From Clostridia bacterium (lineage in GTDB: Bacteria > Bacillota > Clostridia > Oscillospirales > CAG-272): a stretch of DNA of 55,674 nucleotides. Below the pieces are notes generated by a model. The model was not told where the DNA came from, searched no databases, and was given only the letters and a program-made list of their open reading frames with translations. The stretch spans positions 1 to 55,674 of the forward strand of contig JAGASS010000036.1 in the NCBI GenBank assembly GCA_017621655.1, written 5' to 3'. The position numbers were made by a program, and so were the translations under genes. This document shows, one piece after another, positions 16,133-25,128 of the stretch; position 1 is the stretch's first letter; the number at the start of each line of letters is the position of its first letter.

Positions 16133-17405
16133 GCTCTGCCTCCTTCTCCTGAATATCGTCGTAGAAATCGGGGTCCTCACCCTCAATATCGAGGGAAATG
16201 AGACCGCTATCGTGACGGAATTTCCTTATCGTCTCGGCAAGCGGAAGCTCAGAGGGACATACGTAGGAGCATGCGCGGCACTCAAAGCAGCTTGCGGCGT
16301 AAGCGACGAGCGAAGGGGTGGTTTTTCCGTCCTTGACGGAGGAAAAAATATCGATAGGCGAAATGCGGGAGGGACAAGCGTCAATACACCTAAAGCACCC
16401 GATACATTCCTTTGCCACCTTGGCTTTTGCCGTTTCGTTTGGAATGATGGCGATCGCCTCGGTTCTCTCGGTCATTACCTGTTCCGTGATCTCCGCGCCG
16501 TAAAGGTTTTCTGCGCGTATAACGCGCTCGCCTTCGCTCGGGTTGGCAACCGACTTCAAGGACGTGCCGAAGGGAACGCGGAAAACGTCAAGCTCCGCGC
16601 CAAGCTCGGCAACCGTCAGATAGCTCTCGCAAAAGGGAATGCCGTCGACGAGAGCGCGGTAGCAGGAAAGGCAGTAAAGTGGCGAAACGACGGGATAACC
16701 CGCGTCGATGATATCCTTTACTGCGCTGACCTCGACGTTATAAAGAGCAGAGACGGTGAGGTTAGCTATCGTTGCGGGAAGCTTGTCCTTGACGAGAACG
16801 ATCTTGAACATATCGCTCTTTTTCGGAATATGATCGTAAATATTCTGCGCCGCATCAAGGTCGGAGCGCGGAATGGCAAGGTTACAGCTTCGGGCGCCGA
16901 TAAGCTTCATGATTATCTTCGCGCCGAGAAGGACCTCCTCGGGAAACGCTCGGCAGACGTAAAGACGGCTGTCGTTATAGGGGGACGAGCTACAGTCAAC
17001 GGTGAGCGCACGGGGATCGCGCTTGCCCTTCTTGAGAGGCAAGATCCCGCGCTCAAGCAAAAGGGAGGAAAGCTCAATGTCCGTCAGATCCGCAATGTTT
17101 TTTTCGGGCGCGTCAAAGGGAACCTCGACTTCTGTGTCGGGGTCGGTCAGAAGCGTTATATCTACTCTGCTTCCGATACGGTAAATATGCTCGACAGTTC
17201 CGCCGACGCCCGAAAAGACAGCAGGCGAGGAATCGGTCTTGCCGAGTATCATTCCGTATTTTTTTACAGTATCTCCCTCTTCCAAAGCGCAGTCAGCGCC
17301 GTTTTTGAGCGAGAGAAATATGCGCTCTTGTATATAGCTTTCCGCTTTTTCGGGCGGAGCATATTTTCTTGCGAACGGAATACCTCCGCGATAGCTTTTT
17401 GACAT
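16125..17405 (-). CDS. Divergent RnfC-like iron-sulfur protein
   Basis: A 426-residue soluble protein with RnfC order: N-terminal barrel-sandwich domain (about 1-100), a Rossmann-like middle, a SLBB-type segment (about 260-300) and two 4Fe-4S motifs, Cys334/337/340/344 (CIGCFRCIDACP) and Cys373/376/379/383 (CFECRACSYVCP). In canonical RnfC, GxGGAxFPTxxK binds FMN/NADH after residue 120. Here that position reads ILPLKKGKRDPRALTVDCSS, so the nucleotide site seems lost while the clusters remain. It is the first gene of the operon rnfC-rnfD-MFS-GH2. It may pass electrons from another donor than NADH, or be decaying. Confidence 0.75.
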   Translation of the reverse strand: MSKSYRGGIPFARKYAPPEKAESYIQERIFLSLKNGADCALEEGDTVKKYGMILGKTDSSPAVFSGVGGTVEHIYRIGSRVDITLLTDPDTEVEVPFDAPEKNIADLTDIELSSLLLERGILPLKKGKRDPRALTVDCSSSPYNDSRLYVCRAFPEEVLLGAKIIMKLIGARSCNLAIPRSDLDAAQNIYDHIPKKSDMFKIVLVKDKLPATIANLTVSALYNVEVSAVKDIIDAGYPVVSPLYCLSCYRALVDGIPFCESYLTVAELGAELDVFRVPFGTSLKSVANPSEGERVIRAENLYGAEITEQVMTERTEAIAIIPNETAKAKVAKECIGCFRCIDACPSRISPIDIFSSVKDGKTTPSLVAYAASCFECRACSYVCPSELPLAETIRKFRHDSGLISLDIEGEDPDFYDDIQEKEAEHE

Positions 17406-17437
17406 AGTATCACCGAATAAATAAAAATTATATATCT

Positions 17438-17466
17438 ATTATATATTAAAACCGCGGAAATTACAA
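17438..17466 (-). promoter_or_regulatory. Promoter of the rnfC-like operon
   Basis: Minus strand TTGTAA, 17 bp, TATAAT. It lies 33 bp upstream of the ATG at 17405. Confidence 0.6.
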
Positions 17467-17467
17467 T

Positions 17468-17514
17468 AAAAAAGCGTCATTTTCTTTCGAGGGGCAAAAT
17501 ATGACGCTTTTTTT
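17468..17514. terminator. Orphan terminator-like hairpin in a divergent spacer
   Basis: AAAAAAGCGTCA ... TGACGCTTTTTTT, good T tracts in both directions. It lies between two divergently transcribed genes, where no transcript should need ending. It may be an attenuator, an insulator, or the end of a small RNA. Confidence 0.6.
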
Positions 17515-17627
17515 GCAAAAAAAGTGACGTAGAGAGCCATATGATGCACTATGTTCAAGATTTGTTTATAATTAAGTGTTATACTGTAAGGGTGAAAATC
17601 TGCCAACCGATAATGGGGGATAAATTA

Positions 17628-18611
17628 ATGATAAAGATACAAAATCTGACAAAAAGCTTCGGACGCAATATAGTATTGAATAACGTTAGCTTTGAAATAG
17701 GAAAGGGAGAGATCGTCGGCTTCCTCGGACCGAACGGTGCGGGAAAGAGTACGACTATGAATATCCTTACCGGCTTCCTTTCCTTTACCGAGGGAAAGAT
17801 AGAAATAGACGGGCTTGATATGTTCAACTTCCCGAACGAAGCGAAAAAGAGCATCGGCTATCTGCCCGAAACACCGCCACTCTACCCCGAAATGACGGTA
17901 ACCGAATATCTTAATTTCGTATATAAGCTCAAGGGCTGTAAGTTTGATAAGAAGAAGCACATCGAGGAAATACTCGAGGTCGTAAAGCTTACCGACGTAA
18001 AGGACCGCGTGATCGGACATCTTTCAAAGGGATACCGTCAGCGTATCGGAATCGGACAGGCACTAATCGGCAACCCGAAGGTAATAATCCTTGACGAGCC
18101 GACGGTCGGTCTTGACCCCCGTCAGGTCGTCGAGATAAGAAACCTGATAAGAACGCTCGGACTTACCCATACCGTCATCCTCTCGACGCACATCCTTCAG
18201 GAGGTGCAGGCGGTCTGTGACCGAGTTATCGTAATAAACCGCGGTAAGATAGTCGCAGATAAGCGCACAGAGGACCTTGCGTCGGCAGTCGAAGGAAACC
18301 GCCGTCTCGCAGTCAAGATCTGCGGACCCGAAAAGGAAGTAACCCAGGCGCTTCGCTCGCTTCCCGGCGTATACTCGGCAGAGTGCCTCGGAAATCTCGA
18401 TGCCGACAGCTACTCCTTCGTTATCGAAAGCGATTCGGCAATAGATATAAGAAAGCCGATGTTCGCGCTTCTTGCGCGCAACGGCTGGCCGCTGATCGGA
18501 GCAGAAGCATCGAACGTCAATCTCGAGGACGTGTTCCTTTCGCTTATAAACAACACCTCCGCCTCGAACGCCAAGAAAAAGCGCGGAAGCAAAAAGCGTA
18601 ACGCTAACTGA
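17628..18611 (+). CDS. ABC transporter ATPase (GldA/NosF-like)
   Basis: A 327-residue ATPase that powers an ABC-2-type exporter. Walker A is GPNGAGKST (residues 34-42), the signature is LSKGYRQR, Walker B is VIILDEPTVGLDP and the switch His lies in LSTHILQEV. A C-terminal extension (about 230-327) ends in a basic tail. The chosen ATG at 17628 follows GGGGGA; the frame stays open upstream without a better start. It is followed by a permease, a GldG-like auxiliary protein and a DUF4340 protein. This order is the gliding-type ABC transporter, common in organisms that do not glide; the substrate is unknown. Confidence 0.9.
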   Translation: MIKIQNLTKSFGRNIVLNNVSFEIGKGEIVGFLGPNGAGKSTTMNILTGFLSFTEGKIEIDGLDMFNFPNEAKKSIGYLPETPPLYPEMTVTEYLNFVYKLKGCKFDKKKHIEEILEVVKLTDVKDRVIGHLSKGYRQRIGIGQALIGNPKVIILDEPTVGLDPRQVVEIRNLIRTLGLTHTVILSTHILQEVQAVCDRVIVINRGKIVADKRTEDLASAVEGNRRLAVKICGPEKEVTQALRSLPGVYSAECLGNLDADSYSFVIESDSAIDIRKPMFALLARNGWPLIGAEASNVNLEDVFLSLINNTSASNAKKKRGSKKRNAN

Positions 18612-18628
18612 AAGGTAAGGCATAAATA

Positions 18629-19408
18629 ATGTTTGCAGTATTCAAAAGAGACTTAGTCTCATACTTTACGACACCGATAGGTTACGTATTTATGGCGATA
18701 TTCCTCGCAATAAACGGCGGACTCTTTTCGCTCATGACTCTTCAGGCGGGAAGCCAGAGCAGTATTACGGGATATTTCTCGATGGTAACGATAATCCTCG
18801 CTATAGTCATTCCCGTGCTTACCATGAAGAGCTTCTCGGAGGAAAAGAAGCAGAAAACAGAGCAGCTTCTTCTTACCTCTCCCGTCAGCATCGGCAAGAT
18901 CGTTGCGGGAAAATTCCTCTCGATCTATACGATATTCTCGGGAACCTTTATATTCGGCACGCTCTTTAACTTTACGGTATATCACGAATTTGCCGATTCG
19001 CTTTACCTTTGGGTGGTTGAGGACGCAAAGAGAGCAGGCGCGATAACTAAGTGGGACGTATTCTCTCACTATGCGCTCTCGATAATCGGACCGACTATCG
19101 CAGTCCTTCTTATCGGCGCGGCATTCGTGGCAATAGGAATATTCATCTCCTCGCTTACCGAAAACCAGATCGTTTCGCTTGTCGGCTCGATAGCGATACT
19201 TCTCTGCTTTATGTTTATCGCGTCGTTCAATAACCTTATCCCCTTCGCTCCCGTACGCGAGCTTCTTGAATGGCTCTCGGTATACAGCAGGTATGCAAAC
19301 TTCCTTTACGGTATATTTGACCCTGCCGCGATAGTTTATTACGCCTCAATATGCTTCGTATTCCTTTTCCTCACCGTGCGCGTATATGAAAAGCGCCGTT
19401 GGGCATAA
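18629..19408 (+). CDS. ABC-2 type permease (GldF-like)
   Basis: A 259-residue inner-membrane permease with about six helices (first near residues 20-40, last near 230-252). A cytosolic loop carries MKSFSEEKKQKTEQLLLTSPVS, typical of the GldF/ABC-2 permease family. ATG 18629 follows AAGGTAAGG, 17 nt after the ATPase stop. It should form a dimer with the ATPase encoded upstream, with the GldG-like and DUF4340 proteins as extracytoplasmic partners. Confidence 0.88.
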   Translation: MFAVFKRDLVSYFTTPIGYVFMAIFLAINGGLFSLMTLQAGSQSSITGYFSMVTIILAIVIPVLTMKSFSEEKKQKTEQLLLTSPVSIGKIVAGKFLSIYTIFSGTFIFGTLFNFTVYHEFADSLYLWVVEDAKRAGAITKWDVFSHYALSIIGPTIAVLLIGAAFVAIGIFISSLTENQIVSLVGSIAILLCFMFIASFNNLIPFAPVRELLEWLSVYSRYANFLYGIFDPAAIVYYASICFVFLFLTVRVYEKRRWA

Positions 19409-19426
19409 GAAGGGAGGAAAATGGAA

Positions 19427-20947
19427 ATGGACAAGAATTATAATCCTATTAACGATATTCAGAAAAAGCGCCGCTTAAAGTACGGCACGTTTGCTCTTAT
19501 CCTTACGGCGGCGGTAATCGCGCTCGTCGTTCTGATAAACGCGATCTTCGGCGCTCTTTGCATCAAGAACACCTGGTACGTCGATATGACGGAGCGCGAC
19601 CTCTTCACGCCCGACCCGAATGCGATCAAGCTTCTCGAGGAGTACAGAGGAAGCGAGGAGTTTAATATCGAATTTATCTTCTGTATGCCGGAGGATAAGC
19701 TCATAAAGAACGATCTCTGCAACATGGTAAATACCATGATAAAGCGCTACGATGAGGAATACGATTTCATCAGCGTAAAATATATCGACATAAACAGAAA
19801 CCCTCAGCTTATAGATAAGTATCTTAACAATACCGCCGCGTCTCCGAAGACTACGAGCGTTATCGTAACAAACGGCAAAAACTCGATAGTATACGCTATC
19901 GATACCTTCTTCGTAAGCAGTGACGCAAACTCTGCCTCCTACTACGCGATCAATGCCGACCAGAAGATAGTCTCGGCAATAATGCGTCTTTCGGGTGATA
20001 CTCCCCTTGCGTATTTCGTAACGAATCACGGCGAGTCGGTTGATAATACCGCGCTTCGCGAGATATTCGTTGACGCAGGATACGAGGTCAAGAATATCGA
20101 CCTTACGACCGAGGAGATCGATCCTGCGGCTAAGATGATAGTCATCAATAACCCGAAGACCGATTTCTGGGGTGCGGATCAGGCAGTAAATGAGATCAAA
20201 AAAATCGATGCCATTCTCGACGGCTCGGCAGGACTTATGGTATTCCTTGACGAGACAGCGAACGAGCTTCCGATCCTCGAGGATTACCTCGCGCATTGGG
20301 GCGTCAAGTTCGAGCGTCAGAGTGTAAGAGATTACAGCAGCAGCGTTCCCGGAAGTGACGGTAAGGTAATATTTGCAAAGTATACCGATTCGGGCAACGG
20401 CGCGACGATAACCAAGTCGCTCCGCGAAAGCTCCAGCCCGCAGAAGCCGGTCATAACCAATTGCCGCCCGATAACGCTCCTTTACGGCGATACCGATGAA
20501 ACGGCTAAATATTTCAGCGAAAACCACGCAACGCGCTACGCTTCGAGCATTCTTACGACAACGTCTGACGCGGTGTCTTATCCTCTTGACGGAGAGGGCA
20601 AGGAGAGCAAGGGCGCAGTAAACGTTCTTACGCTTACCGTTCAGCACAGACTTAAGGATAACGTTGCACAGCAGTCCTTCGTTATCGCGGGCGGAACGAA
20701 TTCCTTCTCCGACAGCGAGTATATAAACGGAAGCTCTTACGCAAACAAGGACATCCTTTATAACGCAATGAAGATCATAGCGAAGAAAAACGTTCCCCTC
20801 GGCATCAGAGCCAAGGTGTTCAGCGACGATTCGCTTACGATAACCGCTAAAGAGGCAAACACCTGGACGGCAGTCTGTACGCTTCTTTTCCCTGCGACAG
20901 TTGCGTTCGTCGGCATAATCGTATACGCAAGGAGACGCTACAAATGA
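19427..20947 (+). CDS. GldG-like ABC transporter auxiliary protein
   Basis: A 506-residue protein with an N-terminal membrane helix (about residues 15-40), a large extracytoplasmic domain of the GldG type (PFAM ABC_transp_aux family) and a C-terminal helix (about 485-500, TVAFVGIIVYARRR). The extracytoplasmic part resembles a DUF4350/ThuA-like fold (LAYFVTNHGESVDNTALREIFVDAGYEV, IVINNPKTDF). Two ATGs are possible: 19421 is only 3 nt from the AGGGAGG site, so 19427 is preferred. It overlaps the DUF4340 gene by 4 nt. Confidence 0.82.
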   Translation: MDKNYNPINDIQKKRRLKYGTFALILTAAVIALVVLINAIFGALCIKNTWYVDMTERDLFTPDPNAIKLLEEYRGSEEFNIEFIFCMPEDKLIKNDLCNMVNTMIKRYDEEYDFISVKYIDINRNPQLIDKYLNNTAASPKTTSVIVTNGKNSIVYAIDTFFVSSDANSASYYAINADQKIVSAIMRLSGDTPLAYFVTNHGESVDNTALREIFVDAGYEVKNIDLTTEEIDPAAKMIVINNPKTDFWGADQAVNEIKKIDAILDGSAGLMVFLDETANELPILEDYLAHWGVKFERQSVRDYSSSVPGSDGKVIFAKYTDSGNGATITKSLRESSSPQKPVITNCRPITLLYGDTDETAKYFSENHATRYASSILTTTSDAVSYPLDGEGKESKGAVNVLTLTVQHRLKDNVAQQSFVIAGGTNSFSDSEYINGSSYANKDILYNAMKIIAKKNVPLGIRAKVFSDDSLTITAKEANTWTAVCTLLFPATVAFVGIIVYARRRYK

Positions 20948-22524
20948 TAAAAAGGCAAACAGTTACCGCTATCGTATGCGGTATTCTTGCAGTCGTTCTC
21001 GGAATCGTATACTTTGCGGTCGTGGCGCCCATGCTGGTGCCTGAGAAGGAAAAGGTAACGCCTATCGAGCTTATCGACCCTCTTGAGGTCCGCACCTCGG
21101 ATCAAACGAGAGTATATTTATTCCCGCCCCTTGAAAGAACGAGAATAGATAAGATAGAGGTCCACAATAAGGAGGGCGGTTATACCTTCTATAAGGCAAA
21201 GGACGGCGAGTTCTACCTTGAAGATATGCCCGACGCCCCCTACGACTACTACGCTTTGGCGGCACTTGTTACAACCGCCGGCTCGGGCATCGCATCGTCG
21301 AGGTATCTTATAGACGAGAATACCGATCTTTCGGCCTACGGACTTGCGGATACCGACGAGGACTGCGGCTATTTCATCCTGACCGACGACAGAGACAATA
21401 AGCACAAGGTATGGATCGGAAAGCAAGCACCGTCGGGCGATGGCTTCTACTGCCGTTATGATGGCAGAGACGCCGTATATCTTATGCAAACGATGGGCTA
21501 CGGCGTCCTTTACTCCGACGTTTACGGACTGATAACGCCTACGCTCGGACTTCCCGTAAATCAGGACAGTTATAACTACGTGACCCTTATCGGAGCACTC
21601 AAGAACGGCGTGCCGCTGTTTGAGATGAAGACGCTTACGCCCGATGAAAACGGAACCTCCAAAACAGATTCTCCGAAGTATTCGTTTGAATTTACTCTCG
21701 GCGGACTTAAGGAGTTCCCCGTAAACGAGGTGCAGAGAAACGTCTATATCGGACTTCTTTCGGGTCTATCCGGAAGAAAGACCGTCGCGCAGGGCAGCGA
21801 GATAACAAAGGAGCTTCTTAAGGACAGGTTTAATATTGACCTTGACCCGAGAAACACGTACTACTGCGCGTACTATCATTATAAATCCCCCGAAGCAAGT
21901 CAGACGGAAGACGCTTATATATACTTCTCAAAGCCCGACAAGGACGGCAACTGCTACGCGTATTCGACGGTTTATAATATAGTCGTACAGATTCCCGCCT
22001 CGTCGGTAACGATGTATAATTACGGCGTGCATGACTTCATTCAGCCGAATATTTCTCTTGATCCGATCTATCTCGTAAACAAGATAGAGATAGTCGGCTC
22101 TATTCCCCACGAGGGAGTAGAGGTCAACGCGGCGTACGGAATAAAGTCGACAGTCGTTGACTCCGAAACGGGAAAGACCGAGCAGTCGGTATGGAATATA
22201 AAGACGAATCAGCAGTATACTGCGGACCAGGTCAGAAACTTCAAGGAGATATACGGCGATTTCGTTAATATCCATGTTCTCGGCGAGGTCGATTCCGATA
22301 GCGTTAATGAAGCCAAGCATATCGCTACCATAACCATCAGTATGACCGACGGAACGGTCAAGAAGTATGACTTCTACGCATATAACAGTACCCGTTGCTA
22401 CTATACGCTGAACGGCGTGCGCAGCGAGTATTACTCCTTCTACGTAAGCAGAGACACGATAGAAAAGGTTATCCGCGATACTGATTATTTCAATAGAGGA
22501 TTGACGATAGATCCGAATATCTGA
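20944..22524 (+). CDS. DUF4340 domain protein
   Basis: A 526-residue protein with one N-terminal membrane helix (about 7-28) and a large extracytoplasmic region made of repeated units resembling the DUF4340 domain (patterns such as YTFYKAKDGEFYLED and DKHKVWIGKQAPSGDGFYCR). In other genomes DUF4340 genes accompany GldA/F/G-type transporters, as here, where the ATG overlaps the preceding stop (ATGA). Likely role: periplasm-side partner of the exporter at the cell surface. No catalytic residues are evident. Confidence 0.8.
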   Translation: MIKRQTVTAIVCGILAVVLGIVYFAVVAPMLVPEKEKVTPIELIDPLEVRTSDQTRVYLFPPLERTRIDKIEVHNKEGGYTFYKAKDGEFYLEDMPDAPYDYYALAALVTTAGSGIASSRYLIDENTDLSAYGLADTDEDCGYFILTDDRDNKHKVWIGKQAPSGDGFYCRYDGRDAVYLMQTMGYGVLYSDVYGLITPTLGLPVNQDSYNYVTLIGALKNGVPLFEMKTLTPDENGTSKTDSPKYSFEFTLGGLKEFPVNEVQRNVYIGLLSGLSGRKTVAQGSEITKELLKDRFNIDLDPRNTYYCAYYHYKSPEASQTEDAYIYFSKPDKDGNCYAYSTVYNIVVQIPASSVTMYNYGVHDFIQPNISLDPIYLVNKIEIVGSIPHEGVEVNAAYGIKSTVVDSETGKTEQSVWNIKTNQQYTADQVRNFKEIYGDFVNIHVLGEVDSDSVNEAKHIATITISMTDGTVKKYDFYAYNSTRCYYTLNGVRSEYYSFYVSRDTIEKVIRDTDYFNRGLTIDPNI

Positions 22525-22535
22525 TCCTATTAAAA

Positions 22536-22565
22536 TAAGGGCTACCGCTTCGGCGATAGCCCTTA
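22536..22565. terminator. UUCG-loop hairpin after the ABC operon
   Basis: TAAGGGCTA-C-CGC / GCG-A-TAGCCCTTA around TTCG. It has one mismatch and only a weak T tail, so it may be partial termination or an RNA-stability hairpin. Confidence 0.6.
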
Positions 22566-22582
22566 AAATGAAAGGCAAGAAA

Positions 22583-23566
22583 ATGAAAAAGATAATATCT
22601 TTTCTTTTGATCATCATAACGGTGTCGGCGCTTTTTGCTTCATGCGGCGACAAGGTCGCGAAGCTTCCGAAGCCCGAAAACAGTCAGACCGTATTTACCC
22701 TCGGCGGCGAGAAAATTAAGTACGACTACGTAAGATACGTCTACCTTAATACTAAGGCGGATATGGAATACGGCGAAGCCGACGATTATTGGGAAAAGAA
22801 TCCCGAAGCTTTTGAAGAGCTGAAGGCGGAGACCCTCGATATGATAGCGCATAACCGCGCGATCGAGCTGCTCGCAAAGCGTTATAAGATAAAGCTGACC
22901 GATAAGGAGAAGAACTCGGTAAACGGTCTGCTTGAAGAGCTGAGAGACGATAAAAAGAGCTGGGCAGAGGCGAAAAAGGAAAATTACCTTTCCGACTATG
23001 CCTTTGCATATATTCAGCGCTTCTCGGTGCTATGGGGAAAGACCTACGATTACGTCACCTCCTCGGAAAGCGGAATCATAAAGAGTGACGACGAAACGGT
23101 TTTTGAGGATATTCCCGAAAACTTCAGAAACATAAAATACGTATATATCAAGTACGACGGCTCGAATAAGGACGCAAAAAAAGCACTTGCCGATGAGGTG
23201 CTTGAAAAGGCAAACGCGGGCGAGAGCTTTGACGGGCTTATTAAGGAGTACGGCGAGGATACGACGATGTTGAATCACATCGACGTCGGCTACTACTATA
23301 CGATAGGTATGATAGATGAAAGAGTCGAAAATGCGGTAGAGGAGCTTGACTACGGCGAAATAAGCCCGATAATCGACGTGAAGACGGGCTACTTCATCGT
23401 TATGCGCGACAAGATCGACCTCGATTACGCGAACAAGAATATCGCAACGTTCGTTGATTATTATATTGCGAGAGAATTCAACGAAATGGTCGACGAAATT
23501 CAGAAGGATATGAAGATAGAGCTTTCCGATTTCTGGAAAGAACTGAAGCTTGACGATATAAAATAA
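22583..23566 (+). CDS. PrsA/SurA-like foldase lipoprotein
   Basis: A 327-residue lipoprotein: basic start, hydrophobic stretch, lipobox LFASC, so the mature protein hangs on the outer face of the membrane. An N-terminal helical SurA_N-like part (about 40-180) precedes a parvulin-type PPIase-like part (about 185-290), with DEVLEKANAGESFDGLIKEY, GYYYTIGMIDERVENAVEEL and ISPIIDVKTGYFIVMR. Such proteins help exported proteins fold. ATG 22583 is chosen because AAAGG lies about 8 nt before it; an ATG at 22568 overlaps the site. It is separated from the ABC operon by a hairpin. Confidence 0.8.
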   Translation: MKKIISFLLIIITVSALFASCGDKVAKLPKPENSQTVFTLGGEKIKYDYVRYVYLNTKADMEYGEADDYWEKNPEAFEELKAETLDMIAHNRAIELLAKRYKIKLTDKEKNSVNGLLEELRDDKKSWAEAKKENYLSDYAFAYIQRFSVLWGKTYDYVTSSESGIIKSDDETVFEDIPENFRNIKYVYIKYDGSNKDAKKALADEVLEKANAGESFDGLIKEYGEDTTMLNHIDVGYYYTIGMIDERVENAVEELDYGEISPIIDVKTGYFIVMRDKIDLDYANKNIATFVDYYIAREFNEMVDEIQKDMKIELSDFWKELKLDDIK

Positions 23567-23584
23567 GATCGGGAGGAGAATATA

Positions 23585-25123
23585 ATGCTCCAGGTGATAT
23601 ACTCGGCAGGACTTACGGGCGTAGACGGATTTCCCGTTACGGTCGAATGTAACTGTGCAAACCGACTTTCAAAATTTGAAGTCGTTGGACTGCCCGATGC
23701 GGCGGTAAAGGAGGCAAGGGAGAGGATCAAGGCGGCTATCGAAAACAGCGGCTTTGAATTTCCCGAGGCGGATATTACCGTAAATATGGCACCTGCGGAT
23801 AAGAAAAAGCAAGGGTCGGCTTATGACCTTGCCATGCTTATCGGCATTCTCGGCTCCTGCGGCGCGCTCTCGCTTCCGAAGGATATTGTTGACACTTGTT
23901 TTATAGGCGAGTTGTCTCTTTCGGGCGAGGTAAGAGGCGTTAAGGGCGTGCTGTGTATGTGTCTTGCGGCGCGTAACGCAGGCAAGAAAAAGGTATTTGT
24001 GCCGTATGAAAACGCAGGCGAAGCGTCGGTGACCGAGGGAATAGAGGTCTACGGCGTGCGTAACGTCCGCGAGCTTATCCTTCACCTTAAAAACGAAGCG
24101 CCGCTTTCCCCGACGGTCTTTGATATGAAGCTCTTTGAAGACGGAAGCACAAATTTCGGCTTCGACTTTTCCGACGTAAAGGGACAGGAAAAGGCAAAAA
24201 GAGCGCTTGAAATTGCCGCCGCAGGCGGTCATAACGTGCTCCTCATCGGACCTCCCGGAACGGGAAAAAGTATGCTGGCAAAGCGCATACCGAGCATTCT
24301 TCCGCCCCTCGACTTTGAAGAGGCGATAGAAACGACGAAGCTTCATTCCGTCGCGGGAATACTTCCCGAAAAAGTCTCGCTTTTGACGAGCAGACCCTTC
24401 CGTTCGCCTCATCATACGCTTTCACCGATCGCACTTGCAGGCGGCGGAACGATACCGATGCCGGGCGAAATATCGCTCGCGCATAACGGCGTCCTCTTCC
24501 TTGACGAGCTTCCCGAATATTCGAAGCAGTCGGCTGAGGTGCTGCGTCAGCCCCTTGAGGATCATAAAATTACGATAACGAGAGCGTCGGGAAGAGTGAC
24601 CTTCCCCTGCTCGTTTATGCTCGTCTGCGCGATGAATCCCTGCAGATGCGGCTACTACGGACATCCGACGCGTCAGTGCACCTGCCGCAAAAAGGATATA
24701 TCCGATTACTTGCAGAAAATAAGCGGTCCGCTTCTTGACCGCATAGATATTCAGATAGAGGTGCCGTCGCTATCCTACGACGAGCTTTCATCAAGCAAGC
24801 AGGAGGAAACGTCGGAAGCTATCCGAGCACGCGTCGTTAAGGCGCGCCGTCTGGCTGTAAACCGCTTCCGTGCAAACGGAGAATCGACCTTCTCTAACGC
24901 GGGAATGGAATCTTCGCAGATAAGAAAATACTGTCAGCTTTCCGATACAGCGTCAAATCTGCTCAAAAACGCATTTGAAAAAATGGGTCTTTCGGGACGC
25001 GGATACGATAGAATTCTGCGCGTGTCGCGTACTATCGCCGACCTTGACGGAAGCGAAAACATAGAAGCAAAGCATATAGCTGAAGCAATACAGCTTCGCT
25101 CGCTCGACAGAAAGTATTGGTGA
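23585..25123 (+). CDS. comM: YifB/ComM-family AAA ATPase
   Basis: A 512-residue protein of the Mg-chelatase-like YifB/ComM family. In naturally competent bacteria ComM is a hexameric helicase that extends branch migration during integration of incoming DNA. An N-terminal Lon-like domain (about 1-165) precedes the AAA+ core with Walker A GPPGTGKS (about 222-229), Walker [12 protein letters not shown] and the family motif [13 protein letters not shown] 23585 follows GGGAGGAG. The gene starts 18 nt after the foldase and runs into the methyltransferase gene. The family is widespread and does not by itself prove competence. Confidence 0.93.
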   Translation: MLQVIYSAGLTGVDGFPVTVECNCANRLSKFEVVGLPDAAVKEARERIKAAIENSGFEFPEADITVNMAPADKKKQGSAYDLAMLIGILGSCGALSLPKDIVDTCFIGELSLSGEVRGVKGVLCMCLAARNAGKKKVFVPYENAGEASVTEGIEVYGVRNVRELILHLKNEAPLSPTVFDMKLFEDGSTNFGFDFSDVKGQEKAKRALEIAAAGGHNVLLIGPPGTGKSMLAKRIPSILPPLDFEEAIETTKLHSVAGILPEKVSLLTSRPFRSPHHTLSPIALAGGGTIPMPGEISLAHNGVLFLDELPEYSKQSAEVLRQPLEDHKITITRASGRVTFPCSFMLVCAMNPCRCGYYGHPTRQCTCRKKDISDYLQKISGPLLDRIDIQIEVPSLSYDELSSSKQEETSEAIRARVVKARRLAVNRFRANGESTFSNAGMESSQIRKYCQLSDTASNLLKNAFEKMGLSGRGYDRILRVSRTIADLDGSENIEAKHIAEAIQLRSLDRKYW

Positions 25124-25128
25124 GCGAA

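Noticed and set aside
19475..20647. A 390-codon antisense frame over the GldG-like gene
   Set aside because: Composed of Arg/Tyr/Cys-rich sequence typical of antisense frames; no start site or family pattern.
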